Below, piece after piece: positions 8,842 to 18,326 of a stretch of DNA of 64,000 nt. The notes under the pieces are model-generated. The model searched no databases and was not told the origin of the DNA. It saw only the letters and a list, made by a program, of their open reading frames with translations. The position numbers and the translations under genes were made by a program. This DNA is from Rhodospirillales bacterium (GTDB lineage: Bacteria > Pseudomonadota > Alphaproteobacteria > Rhodospirillales > Magnetospirillaceae), in contig JACFNC010000003.1 in the NCBI GenBank assembly GCA_019455065.1, positions 1 through 64,000 on the forward strand. Direction: 5' to 3'. How positions within the stretch are numbered: the first letter of the stretch is position 1; each line of letters opens with the position of its first letter.

Positions 8842-9735
8842 ATGCCGATGCGAACCGGGACGACTCTTTCGGCGCTATTGCACGTCGCGGTGGTTCTCAT
8901 CGCCTGGCTGGGTTTGCCCAGCGTCTTGACGCCGCCGATCGACCTCGACCAACCGATGGTCGTTGAGGTTGTGACGGTCGCCGAGGAGACCAATCCCCCG
9001 CCGCCTGCGCCCCCCAAGGAAGAACCGAAGACGAACGAGCTAAAACCCGAGCCCAGAACGGAGTTACCCAAACCCCAGCCAAAGCCGGACCCGCCAAGGG
9101 TTGAGCCGAAGCCCGAGTTGCCGAAATCCGAACCGCCTAAGCCGCAACCAAAGCCGGAGCCGCCGAAGCCGGACGGGCGACCGGAGCCAGAGTTGTCCAA
9201 GCCCGACCCCAAACCAGAACCGCCAAAACCGCAGGCCCAAGAGAGGCGGGTGTTCGCGGACGTCAGGCCAAAGGCCAAGCCAGCCCCCCCTCGCGACGAT
9301 TTCGACATGCTTCTCAAGACTGTGGAACGTATGAAGCAAGCGGATGCGACTGCCTCCCCGCGGGATGAGAAACCGGTTGCTGCGAAGCCTTCGCAGGCTC
9401 AGCCAACGACAAGTGCCGAACCCATCAGTATGAGTGAGAAGGATGCTATCAGGGCACAGATCGAGCGATGCTGGAACGTTCCGGCCGGCGCCAGAGAGGC
9501 GGAAAACTTGATCGTCGAGGTAAAAGTCCTGTTGAATCCAGATGGTAGCGTGGTCCGGGCGGACATTGTGGACGACGGCAGATATTCGAAAGATACTTTC
9601 TATCGTACCGCGGCCGATAGTGCCCGGCGGGCGGTCTATCTCTGCAGTCCGTTGCGGGTGCCGCCAAACAAGTATGATCAGTGGAAGAGTATGACAGTGA
9701 CATTCAATCCGAGGGATTTGATTTATCGGAGATGA
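8842..9735 (+). CDS. tolA: Tol-Pal system TolA
   Basis: 297 residues. A single N-terminal membrane anchor ([18 protein letters not shown], about residues 7-25) is followed by a proline-rich periplasmic stalk, about residues 50-130, built from [10 protein letters not shown]-like repeats instead of the Ala/Lys helix of enterobacteria. The C-terminal domain ([20 protein letters not shown] onward) has the two conserved Cys, as in TolA domain III. TolA links the TolQR motor to TolB-Pal. It overlaps the tolB ATG by 4 bp. Confidence 0.93.
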   Translation: MPMRTGTTLSALLHVAVVLIAWLGLPSVLTPPIDLDQPMVVEVVTVAEETNPPPPAPPKEEPKTNELKPEPRTELPKPQPKPDPPRVEPKPELPKSEPPKPQPKPEPPKPDGRPEPELSKPDPKPEPPKPQAQERRVFADVRPKAKPAPPRDDFDMLLKTVERMKQADATASPRDEKPVAAKPSQAQPTTSAEPISMSEKDAIRAQIERCWNVPAGAREAENLIVEVKVLLNPDGSVVRADIVDDGRYSKDTFYRTAADSARRAVYLCSPLRVPPNKYDQWKSMTVTFNPRDLIYRR

Positions 9736-11072
9736 CGGTGGCGAAACGAACCCGCACTTGGTTGGCAATTATCACCTTTGCTGTCACGGCGATGCTTTCG
9801 ATGCCGTCTCTGGCCGAGTTGAGGATCGATATTACGCGCGGCCACATGCAGCCGCTTCCGATCGCCATCACTGACTTTGGCGGATCGACGCCCCAAGAGG
9901 CCGCTATCGGCCGCGACATCAGCAAGGTGGTGTCAGCGGACCTTGAGCGCTCCGGTCTGTTCAAACCGATCGATCCCCGCGCCTTCATTCAGGCGGCGGC
10001 ATCGCTTCAGGTTCAACCGCGTTTTGCCGACTGGAAATTGATAAATGCCCAGGCACTCGCGAATGGACGCGCGGAAATCACGCAGGACGGCCGTTTACGA
10101 GTAGAATTCCGGTTGTGGGACGTATTCGCTGAACAACAAATGACCGGCCAAGCGTTCACCACATCCCCTCAGGGGTGGCGTCGCGTCGCCCATCTGATCG
10201 CAGATGCGATCTACAAGCGCATGACCGGCGAGAGCGGCTATTTCGACACCCAGGTCGTCTACGTTGCCGAGACCGGGCCGCAAAACAAGCGGGTCAAGCG
10301 ACTCGCGATTATGGACCAAGACGGCGAGAATCACAAATTTCTGACGGATGGAACCGATCTGGTTCTCACTCCACGCTTCTCACCCACGCTGCGCGAAATC
10401 ACCTATCTGTCCTATTCGAAGGGCTCGCCTCGCGTGTACGTGCTCCAAATTGACACGGGGCGACGCGAGATATTGGGCGATTATCCGGGAATGACCTTTG
10501 CGCCACGTTTTTCGCCCGACGGCAACAAGGTAATCATGAGTTTGGCGACCGACGGCAATTCGGAAATTTATGAAATGGACCTCCGGACGCGTCGAAGCGT
10601 CCGTCTCACCGACCACCCTTCGATCGATACCTCGCCCTCATATTCACCTGACGGATCGAGAATAACGTTCAACTCGGACCGAGGGGGAACTCAACAAATT
10701 TATGTAATGAACTCGGATGGAAGCAACGTACAGCGGATCAGCTTCGGGGACGGGCGATATGCAACCCCGGTATGGTCGCCGCGTGGGGATCTCATAGCGT
10801 TCACCAAGATTCATGCTGGCGAATTTTTTATTGGTGTAATGAGGCCCGATGGAAGTGGAGAGCGGCTGCTGACCAAAGGATTCATCGTTGAATCGCCGAC
10901 ATGGGCGCCAAATGGCCGTGTACTCATGTTTTTTCGCCAACAACCAGCAGACACCCGTGGGCGTGGAGGAAGCTCTGCGTTGTATTCGATCGACTTGACT
11001 GGGCAAAACGAAAGGCAAGTCGTGACGCCGCTCGACGCTTCGGATCCCGCATGGTCCCCCTTGATTCCTTAG
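9732..11072 (+). CDS. tolB: Tol-Pal periplasmic protein TolB
   Basis: 446 residues from the ATG at 9732, chosen over the in-frame start at 9681 because it overlaps the tolA stop and gives a proper signal peptide ([20 protein letters not shown], cleavage after SLA). The N-terminal domain ([20 protein letters not shown]) is followed by a six-bladed WD40-like propeller with repeated FSPDG/YSPDG motifs. TolB shuttles between Pal and TolA. Codon use is more AT-rich here than in the ruv genes. Confidence 0.95.
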   Translation: MTVAKRTRTWLAIITFAVTAMLSMPSLAELRIDITRGHMQPLPIAITDFGGSTPQEAAIGRDISKVVSADLERSGLFKPIDPRAFIQAAASLQVQPRFADWKLINAQALANGRAEITQDGRLRVEFRLWDVFAEQQMTGQAFTTSPQGWRRVAHLIADAIYKRMTGESGYFDTQVVYVAETGPQNKRVKRLAIMDQDGENHKFLTDGTDLVLTPRFSPTLREITYLSYSKGSPRVYVLQIDTGRREILGDYPGMTFAPRFSPDGNKVIMSLATDGNSEIYEMDLRTRRSVRLTDHPSIDTSPSYSPDGSRITFNSDRGGTQQIYVMNSDGSNVQRISFGDGRYATPVWSPRGDLIAFTKIHAGEFFIGVMRPDGSGERLLTKGFIVESPTWAPNGRVLMFFRQQPADTRGRGGSSALYSIDLTGQNERQVVTPLDASDPAWSPLIP

Positions 11073-11089
11073 TGTTTCGGAAGTATAGT
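11061..11089 (+). promoter_or_regulatory. Candidate sigma-70 promoter for pal
   Basis: TTGATT (11061-11066) and TATAGT (11084-11089) are separated by exactly 17 bp. Four of six and five of six bases match the -35 and -10 consensus. It overlaps the last codons of tolB and would start a leader of about 130 nt before pal, giving pal-cpoB a supply independent of tolQRAB. Confidence 0.55.
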
Positions 11090-11229
11090 CCGCGCCGATC
11101 GTGAGATCTTCCAGGCAACGGGTCCGAAACGTTGTAAGAGGATGTGCCGAATCGGACCCGTGGGGATCCACCAAGGCGCATCGAACCAAATCCCAGCAAC
11201 AATCTCAGCTACCTGCGAGGGGAAATTTT

Positions 11230-11739
11230 ATGAAGACTCGTATTCTGGGCATGGTCGCTGTACTCGCGATGCTTGCCGCGTGCGAAACTCCTGCCGATAA
11301 GGCGGCTACGACACAGGGTGCGGGAACTACCGCGCCGGCCGCTTCGACAACTGTGGCTCCCGCGGCCGTACCTGGCATCAAGCCAGGAACTCAGGCCGAC
11401 CTCGTGGCCAATGTCGGCGACCGCGTGTTTTTTGACTTCGACAAGTACGACCTGAAGCCCGAAGGGCGCGCGACCCTCGAGAAGCAGGCCGCTTGGCTGA
11501 AGAACCATCCCAATGTCGCCATCGTCGTGGAGGGACACTGTGACGAGCGCGGTACGCGGGAGTACAACTTGGCCCTCGGTGAGCGCCGTGCGAATGCCGT
11601 GAAAGACTATCTGGTGGCTAATGGGATTCAGGCCGCCCGGGTCAAGACCCTTTCCTATGGCAAAGAGCGGCCGGTTGCCCTCGGCTCGAACGAGGCGGCT
11701 TGGGCACAAAACCGTCGGGGCGTTACTGTCGTCCAGTAA
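11230..11739 (+). CDS. pal: Peptidoglycan-associated lipoprotein Pal
   Basis: 169 residues. The lipoprotein signal ends in a lipobox (AMLAAC, Cys at residue 18), so it is anchored in the outer membrane. An Ala/Thr/Pro linker follows, then an OmpA-like peptidoglycan-binding domain: VFFDFDKYDLKPEGRATLEK, then VEGHCDERGTREYNLALGER with the Asp and Arg that hold the diaminopimelate side chain. The ATG at 11230 is preceded by GAGGGGAAATTTT. Confidence 0.96.
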   Translation: MKTRILGMVAVLAMLAACETPADKAATTQGAGTTAPAASTTVAPAAVPGIKPGTQADLVANVGDRVFFDFDKYDLKPEGRATLEKQAAWLKNHPNVAIVVEGHCDERGTREYNLALGERRANAVKDYLVANGIQAARVKTLSYGKERPVALGSNEAAWAQNRRGVTVVQ

Positions 11740-11768
11740 AGGAGACCGCGCGACCGCTTGCAGGTTGG

Positions 11769-11813
11769 GGCGCAACCACCCCGAAGACCGTTGGGTCGAG
11801 GGGTGGTGGCGCC
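11769..11813 (+). terminator. Strong hairpin between pal and cpoB
   Basis: GGCGCAACCACCCC (11769-11782) pairs with GGGGTGGTGGCGCC (11800-11813): a 14-bp stem with one mismatch and a 17-nt loop, followed by TTAATTCTG. The U tract is short, so it may attenuate transcription into cpoB, or stabilise the pal mRNA end, rather than stop it fully. Confidence 0.6.
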
Positions 11814-11868
11814 TTAATTCTGCCTGGAATAGAGTCCACTCTGGGCTATCGCGCACGAGGAGGAGACG

Positions 11869-12837
11869 GTGAAGAGCAGGCTGATCGCATGTGGTTTGCA
11901 GGTTCTGCTTGTCTTCCTCGCATTAGCAGGTGGCGCTTCCGCCCAGTCCGATCTACGACCTCTCCTTGATCGTCTAGATCGCCTTGAACGCGATTTGGGC
12001 ACGGTACAGCGTCATGTCTACGGCGGCGGCGCGGACAAGACTGTGGTCACGTCGCCATTAGTGCGCGATGACGCCCCGATGCCTGCCGCCGGGATGGCGT
12101 TGCCGACAGACCTTGCCGCACGCCTTGAAGTGAGACTATCCCAGTTGGAGAACGAACTGCGGCGCCTGACTGGCCAGATCGAGGAGGCACACTTCGCCGC
12201 CAATCAGCTCGGCAGCCGGCTGGATCGCGCGCTGGCGGATATCGAATTCCGTCTCAAGGAAGTGGAAGGCAACTTACAACCCGCAGGAAATTTACCCGGC
12301 ACACCGCCCACCGCCCAGCTCAAGGACGAGGGATCAGGACGGATCGCGGCTCTAGGACCGCAAGTCTTGGGGACTATCCCCCTTGGAGAGGGTAGGAACG
12401 CGCCTGCGACATCAACAGCTGAACCCTCCACTGTGCCACAGCGGGCAATATCGAAGACACCCAAAGAGCATTATGATCACGCGCTGAAGCTTCTGCGCAG
12501 CGATTACGCAGCTGCGGAGGTTGCGCTTGTTTCCTTCTTGGAGGCATGGCCCGACGATCAACTTGCCGGCAATGCTCAGTACTGGCTAGGGGAAACCTAC
12601 TACGTTCGGAATGAGTTCGACAAAGCGGCCGTGGCATTCCTCAAGGTTTACCAAAAGTATGGAAAGAGCCCAAAGGCGCCGGACAGCCTTTTGAAACTTG
12701 GGTTGTCGCTAACCGGCCTGGGCCAGCAGAAGGAGGCTTGTGCCGCTTTCAGCAAACTCGCGGTCGATTTCCCGGATGCCCCGGACCAAGTGAAGCGGAG
12801 AGCGGAAATGGAGCGGCAGAAGCTGTCCTGCCGCTGA
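11869..12837 (+). CDS. cpoB: Cell division coordinator CpoB (YbgF)
   Basis: 322 residues from a GTG start with an AGGAGG-like site just before it. A Sec signal peptide (LIACGLQVLLVFLALAGGAS, cut after ASA) is followed by a coiled coil (LLDRLDRLERDLGTVQRHVY, and LEVRLSQLENELRRLTGQIE). A low-complexity linker leads to a C-terminal TPR domain, about 195-320 (KEHYDHALKLLRSDYAAAEV onward). CpoB couples Tol-Pal to septal peptidoglycan synthesis in E. coli. It overlaps no gene; tilS starts 8 bp after it. Confidence 0.93.
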   Translation: MKSRLIACGLQVLLVFLALAGGASAQSDLRPLLDRLDRLERDLGTVQRHVYGGGADKTVVTSPLVRDDAPMPAAGMALPTDLAARLEVRLSQLENELRRLTGQIEEAHFAANQLGSRLDRALADIEFRLKEVEGNLQPAGNLPGTPPTAQLKDEGSGRIAALGPQVLGTIPLGEGRNAPATSTAEPSTVPQRAISKTPKEHYDHALKLLRSDYAAAEVALVSFLEAWPDDQLAGNAQYWLGETYYVRNEFDKAAVAFLKVYQKYGKSPKAPDSLLKLGLSLTGLGQQKEACAAFSKLAVDFPDAPDQVKRRAEMERQKLSCR

Positions 12838-12845
12838 CGAAATTG

Positions 12846-14177
12846 GTGGCCGAACACACCCCATTGAGCCCCGGTGAATTCGCGCGTCTCTTAGGCCGGC
12901 TCGGTCCTTTCGAACGCCCTCCGACGATTGCAGTAGCGGTCTCAGGGGGGGCGGACAGCTTGGCACTTGCTATCCTTGCGGACGGCTGGGCGCGCGAAAA
13001 GCGAGGGCGGGTGGTCGCCCTCACTGTGGACCACGGATTGCGGCCCAATTCGACCGATGAGGCGCGCCAAGTTGGGATTTGGCTGAGGGCCCTGGGGATC
13101 GATCATCATATTCTCACTTGGGAAGCCAACAAGCCGGTAACAGGAATCCAAGCTGCCGCCCGGACGGCTCGCCATGCGCTGCTCCTGGAGTGGTGCAGGC
13201 AGGCGGGGGTTGTTCACCTGCTTATGGCCCACCAGCGCGACGATCAGATTGAAACGTTATTGTTGCGCATTGGGCGAGGCAGCGGCGTCGATGGCCTCGC
13301 GGGCATGGCCCCAGTCGTGGAGAGGCGGCATGCCCGAATTCTTCGACCGTTCCTGACCGTTCCGCGCGCACGCCTCGTCGCCCTTCTTGTCGCCAAACGG
13401 CATCCTTGGGTCGATGATCCAAGCAACCAGGATCTCCGATATGGCAGGGCACGCCTAAGAAATTGGCTAGCACGCCAACCCACTGAAGATCTTCCCGCCA
13501 CAGGGATTGCGGCAAGTGCCCGGCGCTTGGCTCGCGCGAGACGGTCTCTGGAGATGCTTACCAACAGCCATCTGGCGAAATGGGTCATGCTGCACCCTGC
13601 CGGGTTTGCGCATTGCGAGCGAGCGCTCTTGTCGGGCCCCGATGAGATCGTTATCCGGTCTCTGGCGCGAGTTTTGTTTACCGTGTCCGGGGCGGCGTAC
13701 GCCCCACGTCAGGAGAGTGTGGAACGCCTGCTCGGATCGATGCGCGGAGGCGGTGCCGGATGGACGCTGGGGGGATGTCAGATACTGGTGAAGCCCTCAG
13801 GGATTCTGGTCTGTCGTGAGGCTGCCGCCATTGCGCAGCCTGTGCCCTTGCGCGTTTCTGAAACCGTTTGGGACGGGCGGTATTGCGCCCAACTGGGAGG
13901 TTTCTCAAGTGCCGGATTTCGCCTAGGACGCCTTGGCGAGACGGTTGGGCGTGAGCTCGTCTCACGCTGTGGCCATCCGGCCCGAACTGGTATCCCGGCG
14001 CGCGTGCGCTCGACCTTGCCCGCCATCTTTGATGATCACGGCGTATTCGCTGTGCCGCATTTAGGCTATATAAGGGGAGACGCAGGGTTGATAAGGGGAG
14101 ACGCAGGGTTGGCTGGCAGCGCCGTCGTTTTCCGACCGCGAGCGGCGCTTTCCGTAGTGCGCCGTTGTCTTGTTTAG
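12846..14177 (+). CDS. tilS: tRNA(Ile)-lysidine synthetase TilS
   Basis: 443 residues from GTG 12846 (TTG 12843 is an alternative; earlier in-frame codons lie inside cpoB). The PP-loop ATPase motif VAVSGGADSLALAIL is at about residue 30. Further marks are TVDHGLRPNS and LLMAHQRDDQIETLLLRIGRG. It modifies C34 of tRNA-Ile(CAU) to lysidine. The C-terminal part is divergent and carries an in-frame 7-residue duplication near its end (see 14070-14111). It sits between cpoB and ftsH as in many alphaproteobacteria. Confidence 0.93.
   Translation: MAEHTPLSPGEFARLLGRLGPFERPPTIAVAVSGGADSLALAILADGWAREKRGRVVALTVDHGLRPNSTDEARQVGIWLRALGIDHHILTWEANKPVTGIQAAARTARHALLLEWCRQAGVVHLLMAHQRDDQIETLLLRIGRGSGVDGLAGMAPVVERRHARILRPFLTVPRARLVALLVAKRHPWVDDPSNQDLRYGRARLRNWLARQPTEDLPATGIAASARRLARARRSLEMLTNSHLAKWVMLHPAGFAHCERALLSGPDEIVIRSLARVLFTVSGAAYAPRQESVERLLGSMRGGGAGWTLGGCQILVKPSGILVCREAAAIAQPVPLRVSETVWDGRYCAQLGGFSSAGFRLGRLGETVGRELVSRCGHPARTGIPARVRSTLPAIFDDHGVFAVPHLGYIRGDAGLIRGDAGLAGSAVVFRPRAALSVVRRCLV
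14070..14111 (+). repeat. 21-bp perfect tandem duplication inside tilS
   Basis: ATAAGGGGAGACGCAGGGTTG occurs twice back to back (14070-14090 and 14091-14111). It adds a duplicated IRGDAGL heptapeptide about 25 residues before the TilS C-terminus without breaking the frame. Confidence 0.9.
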
Positions 14178-14196
14178 CTTCAAGGCCTCATTATCT
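14169..14196 (+). promoter_or_regulatory. Possible RpoH-type promoter for ftsH
   Basis: CTTG (14169-14172) followed after 16 bp by CATTATCT (14189-14196) loosely fits alphaproteobacterial heat-shock promoters (CTTG, then CnTATnT). It overlaps the tilS end, 35 bp before the ftsH start. FtsH is commonly under RpoH control. Match is imperfect. Confidence 0.3.
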
Positions 14197-14230
14197 CTAG
14201 ATTGGTATTCGTCAAGTCCGAGCGCGGCGG

Positions 14231-16189
14231 ATGGTGCGTTCGGCGTTTGAAAGGGTTCAAAGGTTGAACTTTAGCAAGAATCTTGCGCTATGGGTGATCA
14301 TAGCCCTGCTTTTGGTGGCGCTCTTTAACCTGTTCCAGACGTCGTCCCCACCCCGGGGCGTCAACACCTACGCGTTCTCGGATTTTCTCGCCGAGGTGGA
14401 GCGTGGCCAGGTGGCTGACGTAACCATCCAGGGAGAAGCGGTGTCGGGGCATTTCAGTGATGGCCGAGCGTTCACGACCTATGTCCCGCCGGACGCCAAC
14501 ATTGTTCCCCAATTGCGCCAAGCCGGCGTGCGCATTACCGCAATGCCTGCCAACGAGGATGCTCCGACGCTCTGGAGCGTCCTTGTATCCTGGTTTCCGA
14601 TGCTCCTGCTGGTAGGGGTATGGATTTTCTTCATGCGCCAGATGCAGGGTGGTGGCGGCAAGGCGATGGGCTTTGGGAAGTCGCGAGCCCGCTTGCTTAC
14701 TGAAAAGACCGGGCGTGTTACTTTTGACGACGTCGCCGGTATCGACGAGGCGAAGCAGGAACTAGAAGAAATTGTCGAGTTTCTGAAGGATCCCCAGAAA
14801 TTCCAGAGGCTCGGCGGGAAAATTCCCAAGGGCGTATTGCTGGTCGGGCCTCCCGGCACCGGCAAGACGTTGCTGGCCCGTGCGATTGCGGGCGAGGCCA
14901 ACGTGCCGTTCTTCACCATTTCGGGCTCGGATTTTGTGGAGATGTTCGTGGGCGTCGGCGCCAGCCGAGTGCGCGACATGTTCGAGCAGGGGAAGAAGAA
15001 CGCTCCCTGCATTATCTTCATCGACGAGATTGACGCCGTTGGGCGTCATCGTGGCGCAGGATTGGGAGGGGGGAACGACGAGCGGGAACAGACCTTGAAC
15101 CAGCTGCTCGTGGAAATGGACGGATTCGAATCGAACGAGGGCGTTATTCTGATAGCGGCGACCAACCGTCCGGACGTGCTGGATCCGGCTTTGCTGCGTC
15201 CTGGGCGGTTCGACCGCCAGGTGGTCGTGCCAAATCCCGACGTGCTCGGACGCGAAACGATTCTCAAAGTCCACATGCGCAAGGTCCCGCTGGCACCGGA
15301 TGTCGATGCGCGGATTATCGCTCGCGGAACCCCGGGTTTTTCGGGAGCGGATCTTGCAAACCTCGTCAACGAGGCCGCGTTGTTGGCGGCCCGTGCCGGT
15401 AGGCGCGTTGTCACGATGGCCGAGTTCGAGGCGGCGAAGGACAAAGTGATGATGGGCGCGGAGCGTCGCTCTATGGTCATGACCGAGGACGAGAAGCGAC
15501 TCACGGCTTACCATGAGGCAGGGCATGCCATTGTCGCACTGAACGAACCTGAATCTGACCCAATTCACAAAGCTACGATCATCCCGCGCGGCCGGGCTCT
15601 GGGAATGGTTATGCGCCTACCGGAAGGAGACCGCATTTCGGTCTCCCGCGCCAAGCTGAAGGCCGACCTAGCGGTGGCGATGGGCGGGCGAATCGCTGAA
15701 GAACTGATCTTTGGCCCTGACAAAGTGACAACCGGCGCCTCCTCGGACATAAAGATGGCTACCGACATGGCTCGACGGATGGTCACCGAGTGGGGAATGA
15801 GCGAGAAGCTTGGCCCGCTGACTTATGGCGAGAACGAGCAGGAATTGTTTCTCGGCCACTCTGTGACTACGCACAAGAATATTTCCGAGGCGACGGCCCA
15901 GACGATCGATGCCGAGATTCGAGGCATCGTCGATGGCGCCTACGGTCGTGCCCGTGCCGTTCTTACCGAGAAGTTGGATCAGTTGCACTTGCTGGCGAAA
16001 GGGCTGCTCGAGTACGAAACCCTTGCAGGTGACGAGATTCGCTCGCTCTTGAAGGGCGAATCCATCGTAAGGACCAGTTCTGACGAAAGCGGCGGAAGCC
16101 GCCAGCGGGACGGCGGCAGACGCTCTTCTGTTCCCACCACTTCGCCAGGCGGCTTTGGCGCGGGTCCGGAGCCCCAACCGGGGGCCTGA
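14231..16189 (+). CDS. ftsH: ATP-dependent zinc metalloprotease FtsH
   Basis: 652 residues, full length. Two membrane spans bracket a periplasmic domain: [20 protein letters not shown] near 18-38 and [20 protein letters not shown] near 117-137. The AAA+ domain has Walker [17 protein letters not shown], Walker [13 protein letters not shown] and the second region of homology [20 protein letters not shown]. The zinc site is [10 protein letters not shown] with a downstream Glu. FtsH degrades membrane proteins and regulators such as RpoH. The ATG at 14231 follows GCGGCGG. Confidence 0.97.
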   Translation: MVRSAFERVQRLNFSKNLALWVIIALLLVALFNLFQTSSPPRGVNTYAFSDFLAEVERGQVADVTIQGEAVSGHFSDGRAFTTYVPPDANIVPQLRQAGVRITAMPANEDAPTLWSVLVSWFPMLLLVGVWIFFMRQMQGGGGKAMGFGKSRARLLTEKTGRVTFDDVAGIDEAKQELEEIVEFLKDPQKFQRLGGKIPKGVLLVGPPGTGKTLLARAIAGEANVPFFTISGSDFVEMFVGVGASRVRDMFEQGKKNAPCIIFIDEIDAVGRHRGAGLGGGNDEREQTLNQLLVEMDGFESNEGVILIAATNRPDVLDPALLRPGRFDRQVVVPNPDVLGRETILKVHMRKVPLAPDVDARIIARGTPGFSGADLANLVNEAALLAARAGRRVVTMAEFEAAKDKVMMGAERRSMVMTEDEKRLTAYHEAGHAIVALNEPESDPIHKATIIPRGRALGMVMRLPEGDRISVSRAKLKADLAVAMGGRIAEELIFGPDKVTTGASSDIKMATDMARRMVTEWGMSEKLGPLTYGENEQELFLGHSVTTHKNISEATAQTIDAEIRGIVDGAYGRARAVLTEKLDQLHLLAKGLLEYETLAGDEIRSLLKGESIVRTSSDESGGSRQRDGGRRSSVPTTSPGGFGAGPEPQPGA

Positions 16190-16190
16190 T

Positions 16191-17324
16191 TTGCCGCATC
16201 GGACCACGGTCGTCCTAAGCCCCACATTGCCGCCGGGCCTTGGAGAATTTGATCCGCGGCAAGCGTTGTACTTGGTTCCTGCGGGCTTCCTCACGCAGGA
16301 TGATGGGCAACAAGCGGTTGCGGCGGGCGTAGCCCGCCCTCTCGCCGGCGGTCCAACTGCGTTCTCGGGATGTGTGGTCCTGTTACGTGACGGCGATCGC
16401 GTGTTGAGAACTTATGCCCAAATCGCCGACCTCGTGGCGTGGTCGGTGGGCGAGGGCGACCTGATCGAGCAATATGTTTCTGAGTTTCTCAGTCGTTTGA
16501 CCGCCCGACGGGCCCCCTTCGGCGGCATTTCCCTGGACAGACCCATAGTGATGGGCGTGGTCAACGTCACCCCCGATAGCTTCTCGGACGGAGGCCGGTA
16601 CTTTGGTGCGGCGGAAGCCATTGCACACGGAGTGAGCCTCCTCGAAGCGGGAGCCGACATCATCGACGTGGGCGGGGAGTCGACACGGCCAGGTGCCACT
16701 CCTGTTGCTCCCGAGGAGGAAATTGCTCGGATCGAGCCGGTGATACGTTCTTTGGCTGAGCGCGGGGCCCGCGTGTCGGTCGATACGCGCCACGCGGCTG
16801 TCATGGAAGCAGCCGCTGCGGCGGGGGCCTCCATCATCAACGATGTCACGGGCTTGGAGGGCGATCCAGGTTCCCTGCGGGTCGCGTCAGCACTTGGGCT
16901 CTCTGTTGTGGTGATGCACATGCAGGGCGACCCCCGCAGCATGCAAACGGCGCCGTCATATCGGTTTGCGCCACTTGACATTTACGACTATCTCGAAGAG
17001 CGCGTTTCTGCCTGCTTGGCCGCAGGAATCCAGCTTGGCAATATTTGCGTCGATCCCGGGATCGGCTTCGGGAAGACGGTCGCCCACAATGTGCAGGTTT
17101 TGTCCCTAATCGGCGTTCTCCACGGTATAGGCAGTGCGGTCCTCCTGGGCGCTTCACGCAAGAGTTTTATTGCCGGTCTCTCGGATGGCGCGACAGCCGA
17201 CAAACGGCTTTCGGGTTCCGTGTCTGCCGCGCTCGTCGGGGCGGCCCAGGGCGTTCAGATTTTTCGGGTCCACGACGTGAGCGACACGAGGCAAGCATTG
17301 GCCACGTGGTTTGCGGCGCGCTGA
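16191..17324 (+). CDS. folP: Dihydropteroate synthase
   Basis: About 377 residues if it begins at the TTG 16191 just after the ftsH stop; no ATG or GTG lies close, so the start is uncertain. The catalytic TIM barrel starts near residue 115: MGVVNVTPDSFSDGG, then GADIIDVGGESTRPG, VSVDTRHAAVMEAA, INDVTGL and the last motif LGASRKSFIAGL. An N-terminal extension of about 100 residues (ALYLVPAGFL.., GVARPLAGGPTAF) is not part of the classical enzyme. The reaction joins p-aminobenzoate to the pterin pyrophosphate. Confidence 0.9.
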   Translation: MPHRTTVVLSPTLPPGLGEFDPRQALYLVPAGFLTQDDGQQAVAAGVARPLAGGPTAFSGCVVLLRDGDRVLRTYAQIADLVAWSVGEGDLIEQYVSEFLSRLTARRAPFGGISLDRPIVMGVVNVTPDSFSDGGRYFGAAEAIAHGVSLLEAGADIIDVGGESTRPGATPVAPEEEIARIEPVIRSLAERGARVSVDTRHAAVMEAAAAAGASIINDVTGLEGDPGSLRVASALGLSVVVMHMQGDPRSMQTAPSYRFAPLDIYDYLEERVSACLAAGIQLGNICVDPGIGFGKTVAHNVQVLSLIGVLHGIGSAVLLGASRKSFIAGLSDGATADKRLSGSVSAALVGAAQGVQIFRVHDVSDTRQALATWFAAR

Positions 17325-17400
17325 CGTTGGGCGATAGAGGCTTCTGTTTATGCCCGTAAGGCGTTATTGATCTGCCGGCGACGCGTGGAGGTTAGAGAGC

Positions 17401-18216
17401 ATGGGCCTTGGTAGAGTCTTGATAGTGGCCGGATCGGACTCGGGGGGAGGTGCGGGTATCCAGGGCGACATCAAGACGGTCACGGCCCTGCGTGGATATG
17501 CGACAACCGCTGTTACGGCGTTGACCGCGCAAAATACGCAAGGCGTGTTCGGAGTGATTGAGGTGCCCCCCGAATTCGTCTCCGAGCAAATGCGTGTGGT
17601 GCTGTCCGACATCGGCACTGATTGTATAAAGACGGGAATGCTTGGAAATGCGGCGATCATCAATGCGGTAGCGGAGGCCTTAGAAGGAGCAGAAAACCTG
17701 CCGCTCGTTGTGGATCCCGTTATGGTCGCGAAAGGGGGTGCATCTCTTCTCGATCCCCAAGCCAGCGAAACCTTGAAGGCTCGTTTATTGCCCAAAGCCA
17801 TGGTGTTAACCCCCAATTTGCCCGAGGCCCAATGCTTGGTCGGGTTCGAGGTGAAGTCTCGGGAAGATATGGCCAGGGCGGCGCACACCCTTCTTTCGAT
17901 GGGCCCGAAATGGGTGTTGTTGAAGGGCGGGCACCTGGAGGGCCCGGAAGTGGGCGACCTCCTGGTCGGGCAAGACCACGATGACGAGATCTTCATAGCG
18001 CCACGGATCGAGACCACCAGTACACATGGTACGGGCTGTACACTGGCTTCAGCGATCGCAACGGGGATTGCCCAGGGCCTTGGCGTACGCGACGCTGTGG
18101 TGAGAGGCCGTGCCTATCTTCGGCGGGCAATTGAGACGGCTCCGGGGCTTGGGCATGGTCATGGTCCGTTGGGACACGCGCATACCGTACGCCCGTTCGG
18201 ATCGCCTTCCTTTTAG
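17401..18216 (+). CDS. thiD: Hydroxymethylpyrimidine/phosphomethylpyrimidine kinase
   Basis: 271 residues, ribokinase-like fold. Family motifs are VAGSDSGGGAGIQGDIKTVT at the N-terminus, DCIKTGMLGNAAII near 77-90, VVDPVMVAKGG near 103-113, and the anion hole TTSTHGTGCTLASAIATGI near 205-223. It makes HMP-PP for thiamine synthesis. The ATG follows GGAGGTTAGAGAGC. The gene stands alone between folP (76 bp) and serC (110 bp). Confidence 0.95.
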   Translation: MGLGRVLIVAGSDSGGGAGIQGDIKTVTALRGYATTAVTALTAQNTQGVFGVIEVPPEFVSEQMRVVLSDIGTDCIKTGMLGNAAIINAVAEALEGAENLPLVVDPVMVAKGGASLLDPQASETLKARLLPKAMVLTPNLPEAQCLVGFEVKSREDMARAAHTLLSMGPKWVLLKGGHLEGPEVGDLLVGQDHDDEIFIAPRIETTSTHGTGCTLASAIATGIAQGLGVRDAVVRGRAYLRRAIETAPGLGHGHGPLGHAHTVRPFGSPSF

Positions 18217-18326
18217 ATATGGGGTATGCGTTCTCCCATTGACGCCGCCTCTGGCCGTCCATAGTATCCCGGGCGGGCCACGATCCCCCAACGGGTCGCG
18301 TCCGTTCTGCGAGGGAGGGTTATCGC
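18217..18326 (+). promoter_or_regulatory. GC-rich serC leader, possible structured RNA element
   Basis: The 110 bp before serC hold CCCGGGCGGGCC and CCCCCAACGGGTCGCG segments that can fold, then a GAGGGAGGG ribosome site. A serC leader motif is known in alphaproteobacteria and lies at exactly this position. I cannot confirm the match by eye; it may be ordinary 5' UTR. Confidence 0.3.

Noticed and set aside
14762-15568. 268-codon minus-strand frame in ftsH
   Set aside because: Antisense to the FtsH ATPase domain; composition is that of a complementary frame.
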